Made by a program: the position numbers and the translations under genes
Part shown: piece by piece, positions 18,901 through 31,330 of the stretch
Numbering within the stretch: the stretch's first letter is position 1
How the letters are laid out: each line of letters starts with the position of its first letter
DNA from: Megaleporinus macrocephalus
Taxonomy: Eukaryota; Chordata; Actinopteri; Characiformes; Anostomidae
Direction: 5' to 3'
NCBI GenBank assembly: GCA_021613375.1
Contig: CM038703.1
Location: 20,020,194 to 20,084,193 of the forward strand
Length of the DNA: 64,000 bases
Notes under the pieces: model-generated
Database searches by the model: none
What the model was told of the DNA's origin: nothing
The model's input: the letters and a program-made list of their open reading frames with translations, nothing else

Positions 18901-19250
18901 ATAGGCCCAACAGTGAGGCAGTGTTCTTCTCCTCCACAGCAGGGCTCTCTCGGCCTCTCTGAGGGAAGGGCTTTGGAGGCTTTCCCCCCCCTCCATCGTG
19001 AGTAGAGACACCGCGAGTGAGTGCACACATCCCTCCTTCGCTAATGCTCGCATTTCCCATGCAAATCCCTGCCATTGAATACGTTGTTTATTGTGCAGTT
19101 AATATATTGAGACATTCACGCAGCGTTGTTGGAGTGTTTGCCTTCTTGCATTTTAGCTGTGTTAACACACACAGCATCCCAGACAGATTAAAGAGTGCGA
19201 TAGCAGGGAAGCCATGGTGAGCGACTGCCTGCCTTCTTCCTGCCCGTTAG
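18900..19250. promoter_or_regulatory. Candidate conserved noncoding element with octamer
   Basis: Unique block with a perfect POU octamer ATGCAAAT (19,059-19,066), followed by CATTGAATACGTTG and GTTAATATATTGAG. Overlapping short frames on both strands lack protein resemblance. Confidence 0.38.
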
Positions 19251-19259
19251 AGCAGACGT

Positions 19260-22200
19260 CATACAGAAGTAGTACTTTGCTACTTTCACTCAGCCCAGTT
19301 TTAGAAGTGTTTCTAAAAAAAGAAATGCCAACTAACCAAGCGACTAAAATTATGCCTCTCGTCATCAATGATACAAAAAGCTCATCAGCTGCTGCTCTTC
19401 ATAAAAATGTGGTATTTTTGGGGGTATTACATTGTGCCTATGAACATTAGCAGATATATTTTAGTGCTGTAATACCTAAAATAATATATCTGTGACTATT
19501 GCACAAGATACTTGTAGCTAAAGTTGTCATTAGTTGTATCAAGCAAATGACTGTCCATGCGTGCTGTATAGCCTTGGTCCAGTTGGCTGCAACCACATGG
19601 TCATACTTGATTAGCTTAGTCTTATTTATGCTGAAATCTCAACATCATTTAGATGTTAGTGTTTCAGTGAGTTGTCTAAATTTCCAAAACATGACTTTAT
19701 ATTAGCATGCGGTTAATCATTTTGTTACATGAACAGTGTATAACTTCTAGTGGTAAGGTTGCGTATTACAGCCTAATTCTCCTCTTCTTTTCCTGTGAAA
19801 CTACAGTTTCAGTGTCATACCAAAACATACTAATTACTCTTTTAATGCTGTTAAAATTATGTGATTTCTCGCCTCACTTTAAATGTTGCTGTGGTTACAT
19901 TCTAAAACATAATCACTGCTGCACCATTTAAGGTGGAATGGAAAACAAGAAGCTGACCTGTCTTGTAGTTTTGATGTGTAATAATCCTGAGTGAATTATA
20001 TCCGACCTAGAGTTTTCTGCACAGCGCCACCTATAAGCCTTACAGTGAAACATTTCGACAACAGTTCTTCCATTGGCGCTATAGCGCCACCAAAATCAGG
20101 CATGGAAAAAAAGGAAAAAATAAAAATAAAAAAATCACACTCTCTAGCCAGTGTTTAGTTTTTTTCTTTTTTGTAGCAACATGCAAACATGCCTCTCCGT
20201 TGGAAGATGACCTGCTCTTAAGTAGATATGAAGGGCTTATTCTATGCTTATAAATGCAGTGATTTTATAGTTACAGATGATTATACACTAATGCTGAAAT
20301 ATAGTTTTGTATACTGTATTCTATTACTGCTAATAGACCCCTATAGTTCTTTAAAGTTCTCAAAGATTACCCACATCCCTTAATCACTTTCCTGTAACAT
20401 TGCCTGCCTTTGGGTTTTATGAGTCTTGGAGTATCAGGGAGGCAAACAAACAGTTGGGAATCGTCTAACCTGCCTTTAGGATCTAGACTCGTAGTGGTTT
20501 GATTTGAATACACTACCCAATGCTTTCATGCTGATTTTTGATTCGGTCTAATTGGCTATGGCTGGCTGGTGAATGTGCTTTTTTTCAGACGCCTATCATG
20601 AAGAGTATGCGGTGGAGCAGTGTTTGTTTAATGAATAACATAGCTCACAATTGGGGCTTATTGGTTCAAATGTGTTTTTAAAAAAGGGACCTATTATTTC
20701 TGACTAGCTCTTTGGATCATGTACAGTAAACGTATGCAGTGCTGTTCTTAATAGTTATATTTACTCACAAGAGTATTCCATCACAAGAGAATGCTATTGT
20801 GAAAGTCTGTAGGGCAAACAATACAGCCCAATAAGTGGCCAGCTCTGATCTGTTATGTAAAAGCAAATTTGAAGACACTTGGTGCTACAGAGTGCTACGT
20901 TCATTTCCCTAGAGCAGTTCTGTTCAGTAAAAATAGGTAGAAGCAAATAGCAGCATCCCACTTGTGAGACCAGAAGTTTTGTTTAATCACAGTTGTCGCC
21001 AGCAGTAATAAAAGCATGTTGTAATTTAATGTTGATCATTTCTCTCTTGAACTAAGCAGAAAATTTTGTTTTGAAAATCTGACTTTATTATTTGTTTTTG
21101 TGTTTGGAATGAGAAGGGAAGCTATTTTCTGATTTGGATTTGGAGAATCTGTTTTTCAATCACACAGAAAACAGGAAAAATAACTGTACAATTAAGGAAC
21201 TGCAGCACCATGCAAGTTAGTGGCCCCCCTTCAATTCTTTTCTGTAAAAAGAAGTTTTCATAACTGGAGTTTAAAATTAACTATTAAATTATTAATAGAT
21301 CAGTTCCTAAGATCCATTCTACATATCACCATTTAACAATGTAAACATTTATGAGGAACTTAGTCGCTTCATATCTGAAGAAGTTGTGTTGTGCTGTGGG
21401 TCTAAAAGGATATATAGCTGTCAAGAATTGGTGTTTCAGAAAATATTGAAGCACATGAGCATCACAATATTATGTTTTGTGATGCTATATTGATTTTCAG
21501 AAGCACTATATCGATTTAATATTACTCTAATTCATATTTTACATGTGAAGATTTGTGGCATGCACTGTTGTTTAAAACGACCGACCTCTAGATATCAGTG
21601 TTCTTCGCTATTAGACTCTTTCGCGCAAACATATAAAGTTAAGGACACACCACTAACACTAGCCTCGCCTACATTATCGCAATATATTGATGTGTATTGA
21701 ATTGTAATCCTTGATTCATGATGTGTATTGTATCGCTATGTTATTACTGATAAACCGCTTTTTGATGAAGCCATTCTTTTAGAAAAGGAAATAAACATAA
21801 AAGGAGGATATTAAGAAATAAAACAAAGATGTTGGTATTTTGTAAGTAGGACTTGCCCCCTAGGCCTCTGTGTCATTGAATGTGTTTGAGATTTCTTGGA
21901 TCCTTAGAGGCCGAAAATGTAACCAACTTCTAAGACTAAAGTTTGGAGCTGTGGGAAGTCTCAGAAATAGTGGAAGCTGTAATAATGACACATACTTAGC
22001 TTTTTATTTTATTTTCTGTGCAATGTTCTTCACTGAAAAATAATTTAAAAAAATTTACATAAATTAAGTTAAAAGTGCTCTCTGATGCTTTCTCAGTGCA
22101 GTGTATTTAAAAAATGTGAGTAATTCTTCCCAGTGAAAACACAAGCATGTTGTAATTTAATATTAATTATTTTTCACTCTGAGGTTGTTGAATCAAGCAG

Positions 22201-22480
22201 AGAAATTCAGTGTTTTTTTTTGTGATTTGAGTTTAATGAAAAGTTATCGTTATGCATCTAATCTTGTTTTGCAGAAGGGAATCCAAGTCTTTACATTTGT
22301 CATGTTTTTGTCACTTCTTGACACACAAAAACATAAGCTATGCATGTAGAGAAAGTAAATCAGTTAATGTACAATGCAAATTTTATTTATTGTTTAGCTG
22401 AGTACAGTGTCATGCTGGTAACTGTAGACTTCTAAGAGTTAAAAGTAAACTGCTGAATCATAAGCTCCTGCAGCACTTGA
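19260..22480. other. AT-rich, gene-free spacer with decayed repeats
   Basis: No exon or long frame of interest. Features noticed are a GCGCCACC pair with GGCGCTATAGCGCC (20,025-20,090) and an ATCG/TATCG-rich stretch at 21,440-21,780 resembling fish dispersed repeats. GTTGTAATTTAAT occurs in related contexts at about 21,018 and 22,150, with AAGCAG downstream, suggesting two old copies of an unknown repeat. Nothing else is supported. Confidence 0.4.
21440..21780. repeat. Degenerate ATCG-rich dispersed repeat
   Basis: Contains GCATCACAATATTATG, CACTATATCGATTTAATATT, ATTATCGCAATATATTGATG and TGTATTGTATCGCTATG. Repeated TATCG/CAATATATTG words of this kind mark a widespread fish interspersed repeat. 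A related stretch lies at 7,020-7,320 and a shorter one near 44,380-44,430. Family name not known. Confidence 0.35.
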
Positions 22481-22489
22481 ATGAACTTC

Positions 22490-22910
22490 ATTATTGATGT
22501 AATTTGATTATGCATGATTATGCTAGGTCTTTTCTGTTGTCTGGCATGGCAATTTCTCTGAATGCAGCTGCTTATGGGTTCCTCATTCGGCCTGTTCATG
22601 TTAATATGGAAAGTAGCTAGTTGGAGAGGCGAACACAGCCCTTCTCATCTGCGAAGGTCATTAAAGTCTGGCATACATTAGAGAGTCCACTAATTACAAA
22701 AGGGCTTAAACTGTTTGTTCAGAAGGATTATATTTGCTGTGTTAGAGTATGTATATCACATGACCTGTCCATCAGAGGCCGGCGTAACCATCACCTCATG
22801 AATGCTGATGTTTCTCTGAACGCTCCTGGCAGCTCTGAGCGTTGGCCCCTGTCATCCACACCATGCCCGGCCCCGTGGTTTGTCCTCAAACCCAGACATC
22901 TAGCGGCTAA
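22490..22910. promoter_or_regulatory. Candidate conserved noncoding element
   Basis: Unique block with TGTAATTTGATTATGCATGA, TCATTAAAGTCTGG and CCACTAATTACAAAAGG. An open frame on the plus strand (22,621-22,974) has no recognisable domain and ends in poly-C sequence, so it is not called a gene. Confidence 0.4.
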
Positions 22911-23039
22911 GGCAAGCACAGAACCCCCCCCCCCAAAATATTATTCCTTGCTCCCCCTGTTCTTTTCCCCTTAAAAAAAAAAACAAAAAAAAACTTACTA
23001 GCGTTGGCTACTTAGTTGGAATAATTCTCTGTCACAGAG

Positions 23040-23400
23040 TGAGAGGACTCTGCTAGGACTGACCACAGCTGATGACAGCGGTGAGGGAGGAAGCCACAGG
23101 CTCCTGTGGAAAAGCTAATGCATAATGTGGATCATTGCTCTGAGGTGACATTTCTCACATGCTGCGCAATAATCTCCTTTTTGAATATGAGCGAGAGAGA
23201 GAGTGGGGGCAAGGGGGACTCAGCCATGCAAGTATGGTAATGCGTCCAATATGATCCACTTATTCCCCAATGCAGAACCGAATCCAACATGGCTGCCGCG
23301 TGCTTGCCTCGAAAGCATTGATTTGACATGGGAGGAAATGGTGTTACTGTCCGTGCCTCCTAGCCTACTGTACAGAGCCTGGGGGGTTCCACTTTCTCTT
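23040..23400. promoter_or_regulatory. Candidate conserved noncoding element
   Basis: Contains GCTAATGCATAATGTGGATC, GCGCAATAATCTCC, and a CpG-bearing half with CCAACATGGCTGCCGCG, which includes a YY1-like CAACATGGCTGCC (AAnATGGC). Balanced composition and no repeat. Confidence 0.38.
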
Positions 23401-23435
23401 ATTCTTTTTTTTTCCCCCTTATTCCTTGTATGGAG

Positions 23436-23553
23436 ATTTCTCTGTTAAGCAACGGAGATTTGTGAGGGTTTACAAACGGGTCATGATGGATAGAAGTGGA
23501 TTACATTAGAAGGAATTCACATCATTTTGCTATGGTGTACTAGGCAGTAGATG
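23436..23553 (+). repeat. 117-bp sequence duplicated at 42,968 (copy 1)
   Basis: Starts ATTTCTCTGTTAAGCAA, continues GATTTGTGAGGGTTTACAAA and ends GGTGTACTAGGCAGTAGATG, with GTGGATTAC and ATAGGAAG/ATTAGAAGG in between. All these words recur in the same order and spacing at 42,968-43,083. Flanking sequence is not shared. It may be an old dispersed element or a paired regulatory element. Confidence 0.75.
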
Positions 23554-23559
23554 GCTATA

Positions 23560-25080
23560 GCAGTGATTAGCGTTTGGCTTAGGTGTTTGGACGTATTGTG
23601 ATGTGGAAAAGGACACTGAAATGTGTAATGAGGGAAAATAGTATACGGTACATTTTTAAAGTGTCTGTAAATATAGGATTGCAGCTATCAGTTAGTTTAG
23701 TAATTAAGTATTCTACTGGATTCCTTAAATAATCAGCCGAGAAATACTTTTGAAAAGAGCTGTGAATACACAAAAGAAGTTGAGTTCTTAAAATGGAGAA
23801 CTAATTTTTAAAACTATCATTTTAAAAAATTTTAGAAAATGTAACCTTAAACCTTAAAATTCCTTAAAGTATGTTGGTCTAGGGTGTTTTATGCATCACT
23901 GTGAATGTAGTTGATGTGTGGCAGTGTGCATGCTCCTGTGTTTGAGTGTAGTTTTATATGTAGGTAAAGCTTAGCAAACTTATTCACACCCCAACTAGCT
24001 ACTATTTTTGATTCACGTTCTTAACTAGTCATTAGATATAGCCATAATTAATGGACGAGTCTTTACGAGCCTTTATCTCAACTTGCTTTCATGATGATTT
24101 ATGTTGAATGCCAATTTTACATATGTAGATATCTTTAAGAACAGTAACTGCATTTTAGGAATGGTAACATTTACAGAAAAAGGAAAAATTGCTTTGGGAA
24201 TTGCTTTAGTATAAAATTAAGTTCTCATTTTCCCAGTTGTTGTCCATCAGCCGAGACACGTTTGATCTCTAAATTTTGTTTCTCAAGTTTTGTGCTAAAC
24301 ACTAGGCGTCTATAGTCACCCAAATATATTTACTGTAAATGCATCCCCAAAACTTCTTTACTTAAACCACACCCAGGTCTTCATTCGCAAAACATGACCA
24401 ATCATCACAGTGTACCTATAGAAAAACAGCGTTAGAGACAGTGGATAGCTGTTATAGACAACAGGTCTTGTGCTAAGTTTGCTGTGTTGACTCACTCACA
24501 CAATTAAGTGCTTTGTTTGTATGTCATATGGCTCTTAGGTTTCCACATTTTGTTTATTTCTGTTATTATAATTAAACATATATAATTGCTTTGAAAATTC
24601 TGTTATTGGTTATTATGTCATCTTTGGCATATGCATAAAGAAGTCAGAATTAACCACAGTACCTGTTATCTAAAATATTTTATTTGTTTATTTTAGTTAG
24701 GTATTTATTTATTTATTTCTTTATTACAGTTTGTATTAAGCCATGCTGTTTGGTGTGGGAAGTTTTGGCAAAGAGTTTACAGGGGGGACAAAATGGATGA
24801 CTATTGACTTCTAGTGTTAAAGCCTTGTAGCTACAGTACTAAACTATGGAAGCTGATTGACTATATCTAGGAAAAGTAGTTACAATTTTTTTTTATTTTT
24901 ATTTTTTTGCAAATCCATTCCTTCATAGTAACATTAGTAGTCGATGCCCCTCCCCCACCCACAATAAAAAAAGAGAAAGAGTTGTGAGGTTTTGTTATGA
25001 TTTTGAGAAAGTAGTAGTATCCATAACATTTAAGTTGGAATTCTTTAATGTTAAAAAAAAAGTGCTATGCATCACATGGT
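23560..25080. other. AT-rich, gene-free spacer
   Basis: Low-GC sequence with short A and T tracts (for example 24,889-24,908) and ATTTATTTATTT repeats near 24,703. No gene, exon or recognised transposon. Confidence 0.45.
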
Positions 25081-25690
25081 TATTAATCATAGCCCACATG
25101 CACAGTGGGCTGTGTCAATCTCATCACGTTCAATAAAACCACAATGCTGCAGATCATTCATTTGACATATTTAGGCCAGCGTATCCCGAAGCCTAAGTAT
25201 GATAATGAGACTTTGCCAACTAACCTGTGTGTTGTAGATATGCGATGTTCAATCATCATAAAGTTGCTCTATTTAATAATCCATCTGCCAATTAAGCTAG
25301 TCAGCAGTGTTCAGGTCTACAAAAGGTTAATAAGGCTCAGCTGCGGCATAGTTATCCTGGGTAAATGTCACTTAGATGAGGGGCACACATGGGTCAAGAT
25401 CTCCCTCCAGATCTAAATTTAATCACACCGCGCGTCCACTGGCCTCCTCTTCACCCTAATTAGTGCTGGCCGGAGCAGGAGTGTGATCTGCCCTGTGTGG
25501 GCCCCCAGATCCCCCTTCTCCCCACCTCACACACACACACCCCTCCCTACACCTCATGTCCTCACCATGTGACTGGCTAACAAACAAGCGCTCAAAGTCA
25601 GGCCCAAGGCCGCTAAAAGCTCTAATGAGTGAATCAGGCGAAGCGAGAAGGTCCCTGCCTTCTGAAAAACCTCTTCGATGATCATCAGAT
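25080..25690. promoter_or_regulatory. Candidate conserved noncoding element cluster
   Basis: Unique block with ATTAATCATAGCCCACATGC, GTTCAATAAAACC, CATCATAAAGTTGC, CCAATTAAGCTAGTC and CCCTAATTAGTGCTGG, ending with an octamer ATTTGCAT (25,689-25,696). The 103-residue plus-strand frame starting at 25,105 has no family resemblance. The density of homeodomain cores is high. Confidence 0.48.
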
Positions 25691-25699
25691 TTGCATGCT

Positions 25700-27230
25700 G
25701 TAAAAAGGCTTCTCAGCTGCCTCTTTGTACTCTAGCACATACAGAAACCAGATAATGTTGATAAGACAATAAGTGTGTTTGCAAGTACTTAATAATCCAG
25801 TAACTGCAGAAAATCTGATTTTGTAAGTTAACAAGCATTTGAGTAATCCCAAGATGGGTAAACTGGCAGTTGTTGTGTTTCTGCTTTGCAACCAATCAAT
25901 AAACGCAAAAGATACAAGGATACACATGAGAGCCCGTATCATCTAGAAGGTATTTTATTTTTGGTTGGTTTCAGCGTCGCTTCAAAAGTGTGTTGTTAGC
26001 ATGTCATGGTTACTGTGCTAAACACTGCTTTACCAGTACTGCAGTCTGTTTTCACCCATGCACAATAGCAATAGCAGTATACCAGCACTGAAAAATCAGA
26101 AAATTACTAAGCTAAAAACAAGCTTTCTTAATAGAATTAATTTTATAGTCGGATTTCCAAAATATCACTCTGATCTAAGAAACCGGAGTCTGCTGTTTAC
26201 ATGATCGCATGAATAATCAAATAACAGCCAAAATTTGATTGGATCGGATTATTAAATTTTTTTTTTGCTAGTATCTGTGGCAATGGAGGAGCTAAACAGA
26301 ATTTAACAGAATTGAACAGAATACAATCCAGTGAACAAGACCTGTGTCTCTGTGAAATGGACTGGAACCAAATGACATTCTGGGTAATGGTCAACTTCTT
26401 AAAAAATTCAGAATCTGATGTTTTAAGTTTTACAGCTCTGTTTGTAACTCCTAATGCTTTTCAGCCAAAGCGTTAGCTTGTATTAAAGTTTCGGGCGTCT
26501 TTGTTTTGCCTCTTTCTGTTTATTTAAAAGAGGAATTGACACTCGAGGTTGCGTGTTGGCATAAATGATGTCGGCCTGTGAGTTATGGCTGTGATGTTTT
26601 TCACGATAATACATTTGGTCTGATACTCTGCTAAATTACATCACAATATGCTTTTCTGAGCATATCAAAGATATCAGTAAGGAACGTTTCTGCGTGTTTC
26701 ATGGCAGAGAGCAGAATCTGACCTGTTTAACTATATTTAGTGCAGTGCAGTATGTGAAATATTGAAAAAATAATAATAATTCTATTGACTATCAATATTT
26801 GAATGTGGTACTACTTGCTACAGCTTGTTAGACCTTCAAAAAACAAAATATCAAGCTTGTTATTGTTTTGTCACACATTTGTTGACATATTATCCACCAC
26901 TACTTTATCCAGTATAATGGTCCAGTACAGGCTTTTCCTAGTAACATCTGTCCAGGCCGAGCCTTTAGGACCCTGTTTTTAAAAGTGTTGGTGGCGTTGA
27001 GAAGTTGTGGGTTGCTGATTTGTGTAATGTCCGTTTTGCTGTGAGACATGTTGTGGCCGCCTTCATTAAAACCAACCGTTAGGCTATTTAATGCGTAGGC
27101 TGTAGGTTAATGCTGCCGTAGTGTTTGTAAATGTGAGATACAGTATTGCGCTATTAGTGCCTGTAGGTGTTTGCGATTGGTTTGTGTGTGCTGTGGAGCA
27201 ATGCGGTCTTACCAGATGAACCATATTGCT
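25700..27230. other. AT-rich, gene-free spacer
   Basis: Mostly low-complexity AT-rich sequence. A somewhat more complex patch at 26,460-26,700 (GTTTCGGGCGTCTTTG, CGATAATACATTTGG) might be a weak conserved element. No gene is seen. Confidence 0.35.
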
Positions 27231-27530
27231 GAATGATGTAACTCTGAATATTAATATAAATTAGACAGAAAATAGGTAATAATTCTGCTGCCCTGCAGAA
27301 ATGATTAACATAATTCTGATAAATAAGCAGATGGCAGAATCTGAGAATTGAGGTAGATTTATCTTAATTAATATCTTGAATCTACTTGGAGAAAGGTAAA
27401 TGGCTCCACTGGGGCCAGAGATGGGCCTGTGTCTCTGTGTTTATCTGTGAACTGCTCTCAAAGCGTGCCATGGAGTGGCAGCTCCGAGAAATTAAGGAGC
27501 TCTCAGGGTATGCATCAAGTTCAGATGCCT
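27230..27530. promoter_or_regulatory. Candidate conserved noncoding element
   Basis: Contains GAATATTAATATAAATTAGA, ATGATTAACATAATTCTG, TCTTAATTAATATC and CCGAGAAATTAAGGAGC in unique sequence directly next to a CT microsatellite. Typical ATTA-dense composition, no frame. Confidence 0.42.
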
Positions 27531-27535
27531 CTCTT

Positions 27536-27540
<5 letters not shown>

Positions 27541-27581
<41 letters not shown>
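27541..27581. repeat. (CT)20 microsatellite
   Basis: Uninterrupted CT dinucleotide repeat. Confidence 0.97.
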
Positions 27582-27586
<5 letters not shown>

Positions 27587-27639
27587 CTTTCATAAATAGA
27601 TATTTTAAAGTGTCATGTAAAATAAAGCTGCTTAAACGT

Positions 27640-28291
27640 GTGAAGTCTCTACTTCTTTCTCTCTTTTACGCATCATAGTCCCATTTTTTTTCTCCCCTTC
27701 TTTTTTCTCTCACTCTGTCTCTCTCTTCACCTAATTCTTTCATATTTCTCTTTCATATTTCTCTCTCTCAATCTCTTTCTCTCTCTTTCTCACACTCTGT
27801 CTGTTATATTCACTTTTCTCTCTATTCTCTTTGCCTTTTACCCCAATCCCTCCTACTTCTGTTGCCATTGTCTGTTTCTCTCTCCCATGTTTTTCTCTCA
27901 CTCTTTCGTGCCTACTTCCCTCTTTTTCTATCATGTACTCTTCCTTGTCCATTTTCCTTTTCCCATTCTCTCTCTCGTTCTTTCTTTCTTTCTCTATATT
28001 TATTTCTCTGTATCTTTCTTTTTTCTTTCTTTCTTTCTTTGTATCTTTCTTTTTTCTTTCTTTCTTTCTTTCTCTGTATCTTTCTTTCTCTGTATCTTTC
28101 ATTCTCTGTATCTTTCTTACTTTGTATCTTTCTTTCTTTCTCTGTATCTTTCTTTCTCTGCATCTTTCTTCCTCTGTATCTTTCTTTTTTCTGTCTTTTT
28201 TTCTCTGTATCTTTCTTTCTTTCTCTGTGTCTTTCTTACTTTCTTTCTTACTTTCTTTTTCTTTCGCTGTATCTTTCTTTCTTTCCTTGAT

Positions 28292-28366
<75 letters not shown>

Positions 28367-28380
28367 CTCTCTCTCTGTCA
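27640..28380. repeat. Long pyrimidine tract: imperfect CT/TTTC repeats ending in pure (TTTC)n
   Basis: About 740 bp almost free of purines on the plus strand. It is built from CTCT, TTTC and a higher-order TCTGTATCTTTCTTTC unit (about 28,070-28,240), ending in an uninterrupted TTTC run at 28,292-28,366. The long open frames in every phase here (poly Phe/Leu/Ser; Lys/Glu/Arg on the minus strand) are artefacts of the repeat. Confidence 0.95.
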
Positions 28381-28439
28381 CTATCTGGCTTTTTCTCTGT
28401 CCCTAAACTTTCCCATGCCACACTTGCTCATGTGCAGTT

Positions 28440-29160
28440 TTGGAGTCCACCTTGGGGACATAGCTAAATATAGCCCAAGGCTAATATTGAAGAACAATGG
28501 TTGTTATGGAGAACAATGGTTCTGTTTACTTTGAAACATGCGTATGGTTGTTTCTGGCATCCTTTTTGACAACGTACGCAGTTTACTCTGCCTCAAATGT
28601 AGCTCAGTACAGCGCTAATCATCAGAAACTGGAAACAAACAATGGATCCGAAAGAAATTAACGTATTGACATTTTTTTAATTAATTCATTTGGATCCGAG
28701 CTCCACTGTATAATTATGCTTAAGTGCTTAATTACATATTTAAATGGGCTCTTCAATTACTCGGGCTTAATAAAATATCATTAGCCTGTCTCCCAAGTTA
28801 TAAGCTGTAGAGACATATTAGTCTATCTACTTAAGAAATATTAGATTATGGACAGGCTGGGGGTTTGCCAGGAGCCTGGACCCAATCTACGGCAAATCTC
28901 TGTTAACTCAGAAGCCGCCGCTCACATCAAAAATTTGACATCGGTGCTAACAAACAATGTGAAATTTACATATTAATTAGCAGCGGGCACTGCGGGCTGC
29001 ATTTCAATGACCGACCAATCTCTCTCTCGGCTGTGGGGAGATGTCAGCGGCCACAGGCGCAGCCACAGTGCCGCCATGCGGAGGTGAACGCAGCCTTAAT
29101 GGAGGACACACCAACATTTAGCACTGTAGCAGTCATTATCCAGCCCCCACCCCCCTCCTC
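28440..29160. promoter_or_regulatory. Candidate conserved noncoding element cluster
   Basis: One of the most enhancer-like blocks. It contains TTAATTAATTCATTTGG (about 28,679), TATAATTATGCTTAAG, GCTTAATTACATATTTAAAT, CTTCAATTACTCGGGC, ACATATTAATTAGCAGC (about 28,967) and a CpG-bearing 3' part around 28,980-29,090. Unique, balanced and gene-free. Confidence 0.5.
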
Positions 29161-29169
29161 GTCTGTATC

Positions 29170-29465
29170 ACATTCAAACCATCCCAGCACTTCAGACATT
29201 TAGCTTAACAGTTAGCGTGTGTTTGTCATTAACAACGGTTAGTGACCATACAGAGTTGTATAGTGGAGTTTGTTTGTCTTTAGAATGACCACTTCATAGC
29301 ACCTGACTGATGGCATGTTAATATCGGGATTAATTTAGTTGTCTAGTGCACTCAAAGCAAAACTTGGCACAAAATCAACACTTTCTCCTCACCTGTGGGT
29401 GCTCAGCCTATATTCATATCAGTATTTTGCAGTTTTTATCCATAAAGCATGCTCATCTCTCCATT
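29170..29465. other. Spacer, nothing recognised
   Basis: AT-rich unique sequence without frames, repeats or strong motifs. Confidence 0.4.
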
Positions 29466-29469
29466 TAAA

Positions 29470-29940
29470 CAGCACTGTGTAAATTAGAGACCACATTTAT
29501 TTAATTTACAGTCAAAACATATCCATTTTTTTGTGTGTATATCATGGCTGTCTAAAGAAAAACACGTATTTTCAGAATGGTACATTTACAGGAGAGAGCA
29601 AAAACGTTCTTTACTTTAAATTAATGTAAAGAGATTTTATTAGAAATACATTTTCAAAGCATTTTGTTGGTCCTGCTATCATAAATTTTCCACGCAATGT
29701 AGGGAAAATCTGCTTTGTTCAAATAATTGTAGAAAGCAATATTTCAGGAAAAAATGTAGTGTCCACTCTTTGCTTTGTCTTCTGCAGGGCTATGTTTCCT
29801 CAATCCAAAGTCCAGTCCTAGAAGTTGGTTACATTTTGTGCTTCTGCAAATTCAAATAATCCCAATTACAAAAGTCTATAAAACCTCTATAAAATCAGTC
29901 TATATCAGTCTATCTCAGTCTGACCTATACAGTATACAAT
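29470..29940. mobile_element. Degenerate inverted-repeat DNA element (family shared with 43.45 kb)
   Basis: Starts with ACAGCACTGTGTAAATTAGA followed by GACCACA, a typical terminal repeat of small fish DNA elements (ACAGTxCTGTGCAAAxGTCxGAGACCACC type). The next words, TTTAATTTACAGTCAAAACA, recur as TTAATTTCCAGTCAAAACA at about 43,476. No protein is encoded. The right end is not clear. Confidence 0.5.
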
Positions 29941-29949
29941 TTAGAAAAA

Positions 29950-30640
29950 TATAAACTAAACTGTCACTGTACCCTCAAGTGTTTATCTTTAGTTAGGGAG
30001 CTGTAGTGTAAGCCATTAAAAATTTATTTTTTATGGGGTTTTTTTTGCATTGACTCCACATACCCAGTCTTGACTTCAGCCTTTTGTTTTATTGTTTTGT
30101 TTTACACTTATTGAGTGGACGCAGTTGGACATGGTTGTACCTTTACAGATACATTTACATTGTTTGTACCTTCAAAAAATACTTTCTGACACTGTGTCAT
30201 AAGCAAAAGTAGCAAGTGTGTTATGAGTACTTAACAGCTCAATGTTCTATAAAGTGAATGTGTGATGATTTAGTCATGTAGTGACTTGGCATACAGTGCT
30301 CGTCGGTGGTCATGAACGTCCATTGCTTGGTCAATAAGTTGCACACCAGTGCAAAACTAATGATGTCTTGGTTCATTTCAGTTGGCGTAAAGAGAAAATG
30401 TGTGAATCTGATTTTACCAAATTGTATTGCTTTAATTGGGGTTTTGCATTTGACCCTTTATTTTAGACTGCTTTGTTTTCTGGACTGCTGTAAATCTATA
30501 TATACTAATAATATATATATGTATACTATAATTTTAAATGACATTTGTATTCTGTATTTTAAACTGATGGGTTTTGGGTCCTGTTAAGTTTTTTAACATA
30601 TAGTCTTCACATCTAAAGGCAACATTGGCATTGGAGTACA
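29950..30640. other. AT-rich spacer
   Basis: Low-GC sequence with T-runs and TATATA stretches (30,500-30,530). No gene or clear repeat. Confidence 0.45.
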
Positions 30641-30649
30641 CAGCCACTA

Positions 30650-31070
30650 ATATTTATTTTAATTCCTTGCTTTCAAACCTGCATAATGGAGTTGATTAAT
30701 TCCTCCAGTTACGGCACAGAATGCATGTGAAACTGATTACAGCAGTTCACATATATCTACATGTATTTTAACTTGTTTTACATCTAGCAGCAGAGAAAAA
30801 GGAAGCTCTGGCAATGGCTCAGAGGCAAAAATCTATAATTAGAATGCAGATCAATTGGGTAGCAGGTAATTTACCTTAAGGGAGGGAAGTCTAATTATTG
30901 TCTTTGAAAACCTAATTTAGCATTAAACACTTCAGGTGTCTCCTCTCCTCTCAGTGGAGAATAGGAGAGGCTGTCCCAGAGCAGAGCTCCTGCTCCTGCT
31001 TCTACTCCCGCTACCGCGCCTCCATTGTCTCCTTTTCTCCTTTTGCTTCTGCTTGATGTTTAGGTGGCTG
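30650..31070. promoter_or_regulatory. Candidate conserved noncoding element
   Basis: Contains GGAGTTGATTAATTCCTCC (an imperfect palindrome around ATTAAT), AATCTATAATTAGAATGCAG, AGGTAATTTACC, GTCTAATTATTG and AACCTAATTTAGCATTAAAC. ATTA cores are dense in unique sequence; the 3' end is TC-rich. Confidence 0.47.
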
Positions 31071-31330
31071 ATGGAGGAAATCTGAAATCCTTATTTGAGT
31101 GGTTTGAGCGATTTTCATATTGAAGAAACCTATGAAGGCTTAGGCTGTTGCTCTTCTTGAGCCTCCTACGTTCCTAAAAATAAAATTGGTGAAAAGTTGA
31201 TGCCATAGAAGGACCACTTTTGCTTCCCTAAAGAACTTTTTCAATGGGTAATTTTAGGTTTGGGTTTAAAGAAAACTCCACATTTTCCAAACATTTAGAA
31301 ACCTTTAACAAGCTTCCCCATGTTATACAG
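31070..31330. other. Spacer, nothing recognised
   Basis: Unique AT-rich sequence with no features I can support. Confidence 0.4.

Noticed and set aside
22621..22974. 117-codon plus-strand frame
   Set aside because: No recognisable domain, ends in a poly-C tract, and lies in a region that looks like noncoding conserved sequence.
27740..28534. Long open frames on both strands (up to 215 codons)
   Set aside because: Produced by the CT/TTTC microsatellite; composition is poly Phe/Leu/Ser or Lys/Glu/Arg in all frames.
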